33,209 bases of DNA, from assembly GCA_044450785.1 (NCBI GenBank), contig JBIOJM010000072.1, forward strand, positions 1 through 33,209, given 5' to 3'. Below are positions 32,401 to 33,209 of this stretch, one piece after another; the first letter of the stretch is position 1, and each line of letters opens with the position of its first letter. This DNA comes from JBIOJM01 sp044450785 (lineage in GTDB: Bacteria; Planctomycetota; Planctomycetia; Isosphaerales; Isosphaeraceae). The notes below the pieces were generated by a model. The model saw only the letters and a list, made by a program, of their open reading frames with translations. It had not been told where the DNA came from and did no database searches. The position numbers and the translations under genes were made by a program.

Positions 32401-33003
32401 TTGTTGTTCCGCCTGGGCGCGGGCCAGCGGGATCAAACGGCCCCAGAGGGCACACTGCCATTCCTCGGTGCCGGCGAGTGGACTGCCCTCGAATGTGGCG
32501 CGACCGTCGGCCCAGGCCTGCAGCAGATCGGGCCGGGTGTCGCCGTATTGTCGCGCCAGCCCCGCCAGCCGCGAGGCAAGCTGGTAGCGCCGCAAGTTGT
32601 GCGCGTCCGCGTCCTTGCCCCCGCCGTCGAGGTAGTTCCGCACCTCTTTCGGGAGCGCGCGCGCGGCATCAGACTCGTCGGACAGCACATCCAGAAAGAA
32701 GGCTCGCAGCGCGGCGGGCGTGAGCAACCTGGGTGCCGGCTCTCCCTTGGGCAACAGGGCAGCCAAAAATGACTCGATGACGTGGAACTTCAGCCCCGCC
32801 GCAACCCCAGCCTCGCGCGCGAACTCGTATTTCAGATAGGTCTCGATGTTCCGGTTCGGCACGATGATCGGCGGCATCGCGAAGAGACGGGTCGTGGGGC
32901 TCTCCTCCCGCACCTCAAGGTTAGCAATCAATCGGCCCGCGAGTCGCTCGAGCTGGTTCGAATACCAGACGCGAATCGTCGATGGATTGGCCGCGCGATT
33001 CAT
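29422..33003 (-). CDS. recC: RecBCD enzyme subunit RecC
   Basis: 1193 aa, slightly longer than E. coli RecC (1122). It starts NPSTIRVWYSNQLERLAGRL, the typical RecC opening, followed by IIVPNRNIETYLKYEFAREA. Later landmarks are VFLCGLGEGRFPA (the helicase-like fold) and a C-terminal nuclease-like fold with SFRDLRRFLECPLQGWARQML. RecC has inactive helicase and nuclease folds and, in E. coli, recognises the chi sequence. Which sequence is recognised here cannot be told. The ATG is at 33003; its stop overlaps recB by ATGA. Presence of RecC together with RecB and RecD rules out the AddAB system for this locus. A short open frame ends eight bases before its start. Confidence 0.94.
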   Translation of the reverse strand: MNRAANPSTIRVWYSNQLERLAGRLIANLEVREESPTTRLFAMPPIIVPNRNIETYLKYEFAREAGVAAGLKFHVIESFLAALLPKGEPAPRLLTPAALRAFFLDVLSDESDAARALPKEVRNYLDGGGKDADAHNLRRYQLASRLAGLARQYGDTRPDLLQAWADGRATFEGSPLAGTEEWQCALWGRLIPLARAQAEQQGIRWILPLELFGFLDEAGFDSPREVHLFGFSYMWRGLHEMIERLHQRSVIHIYTVAPFIEFREDLASLGLESKSGPRFSRRGSRRWSGAEHGDAISPDDLPIVAHWSGPGREFFWMFDEIAGADFRPDFAPSKQATILGRLQREILQRSPESDAPSKPDESLVIVACPGIRREAEFVANEIWRLIREDEHRHGSSPDRLRFPDIAVLLADVVNRLAYQSHFRAVFEDLHGIPFNMVDLPLAGECRVIEAVLLLLALPLGEFTRPELLKILTHPAVCARFPEADAGQWHDWCLELEIVHGADHTDHAGTYIDRELFHWEQGLRRLVLGAFMTGPHNGDDRAFRLGDLDYLPHDQPADSLASAARLLILVQSLVADARFARLAQSTMTEWSAFFAGMVHTYLAADNDADGRALSVCLQKIHDLQNLDVTGRKLGYRIACESLREALQGLAGTRGHYLADGVVVSPLLAMRSLPFRVVFLCGLGEGRFPAAEGPDPLDLTLAHHRAGDVNPRERDKYLFLETLACARDRLYLSYVARDSQTGEDLEPSPVVHELMRQLHQGQAGKPSDVWVKKQPLRRYDESYFPDKAGGGAPTPIPPNFSLAAWSEWKARKLRDELRKHCKGSPRLTLESLRQLNGPMAGWLGLCPLDGGKASPAPAQSISVSFRDLRRFLECPLQGWARQMLRLPEDDEEDEAAREDEPFVTGRLGETVLLREVFLDALGRDVQSGDAAWFEPLYDPRVESRTRRGLMPVGLFGDAERGRHLNCLAAWHESAWRGGLLGAGRFSIYRFGRASEDEQVDRLESAIPIDVPLANGPDGPRTVRVELFGRTEIVSPELPASMTLVVRDTVKDKDFLAGFLDAVILSMLPGHHNPAAYHAHIITTKINGDSSKYRRTFHGIDEERARKFLTNLLADLLSGPHAYLLPCEAVFKYLGEKKTSIESSVERMKEDDRESCSSRYGPVPNFEQYDPLDEDKAREIIERRFGLFRDSGGMDG

Positions 33004-33010
33004 CAGGTCT

Positions 33011-33178
33011 TCACCCCCGGCAGGCGATCCGCCTCATGAGCGACTCCATCCATCCGGGCCAGTCCACAGCCGGCTGGCCGGTGCCCAGATCGCAGAAAGG
33101 GCTCATCCGTACATCCTGACACGTTTCCCGCGGCAAGAGAAGAACGCTGCCGCCCGACGAGCGACAGGACTTAGGCAT
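33011..33178 (-). CDS. Short ORF (55 aa) immediately upstream of recC
   Basis: ATG at 33178 opens a 55-codon frame (MPKSCRSSGGSVLLLPRETC, then GTGQPAVDWPGWMESLMRRI) whose TGA at 33011-33013 is seven bases before the recC ATG. It could be a small first cistron or simply recC leader sequence. There is no clear Shine-Dalgarno sequence and no recognised family. The remaining bases to the window edge (33179-33209) hold nothing that I can name. Confidence 0.25.
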   Translation of the reverse strand: MPKSCRSSGGSVLLLPRETCQDVRMSPFCDLGTGQPAVDWPGWMESLMRRIACRG

Positions 33179-33209
33179 GGTTCAAAAGCACGTCACACCT
33201 CAGGGGTGG

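Noticed and set aside
1..33209. tRNA, rRNA, CRISPR, insertion sequence or prophage genes
   Set aside because: No clover-leaf with CCA-type end, rRNA segment, regularly spaced repeats, transposase or integrase motif was found by reading both strands.

Overview
The window is GC-rich, densely coding bacterial DNA. It most resembles the phylum Planctomycetota, probably an Isosphaeraceae-type organism. Evidence for this is a DUF1080 secreted protein, a Ser/Thr kinase fused to a formylglycine-generating-enzyme (FGE)-like domain, paired Uma2 genes, a membrane protein carrying a secretin-type (STN-like) module, a short YRERVLRAR-type hypothetical protein, and a nested inverted repeat of a kind I associate with planctomycete genomes. 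The assignment rests on recognised families, not on a database search. I see no rRNA, tRNA, CRISPR array, transposase or prophage gene.

Left part (1-5.9 kb): a small conserved protein cut by the window edge, two tandem family-4 glycosyltransferases and hypoxanthine phosphoribosyltransferase, all on the minus strand. A plus-strand DinB-type protein follows. Next is a broken minus-strand gene, a secreted DUF4832-like protein with an internal deletion/frameshift, an in-frame TGA and a degenerate C-terminus. Divergent from it is a metallo-beta-lactamase-fold hydrolase.

Middle (6-18.5 kb): a membrane protein built from an internal duplication with an STN-like module inserted in its second half. 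Then comes a minus-strand run: an unknown 156-aa protein, a WCGDC thioredoxin-like protein, a small SWIM zinc-finger protein, a GT39-like membrane glycosyltransferase and a coiled-coil protein. After a secreted DUF1080 protein there is a module of two near-identical Uma2 nuclease-family genes on either side of a large kinase/PEGA/FGE receptor. The two Uma2 genes share 59 identical bases over their starts. They also share a putative promoter whose -35 and -10 boxes are conserved while the spacer is not.

Right part (18.7-33.2 kb): an SLC13-type transporter with two RCK_C domains, then ethanolamine ammonia-lyase large subunit (eutB) overlapping an APC-family permease, with no eutC where it would be expected. 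Both the transporter and eutB follow short ORFs that have good Shine-Dalgarno sequences and end at or over the next start codon, which suggests coupled translation. Convergent to these is a complete recC-recB-recD operon joined by two ATGA overlaps, encoding the RecBCD helicase-nuclease for double-strand-break repair.

The most unusual items are the orphan eutB-permease pair with its odd permease tail, the duplicated membrane protein with inserted STN-like module, the kinase bracketed by Uma2 twins with conserved promoters, and the multiply broken DUF4832-like gene.
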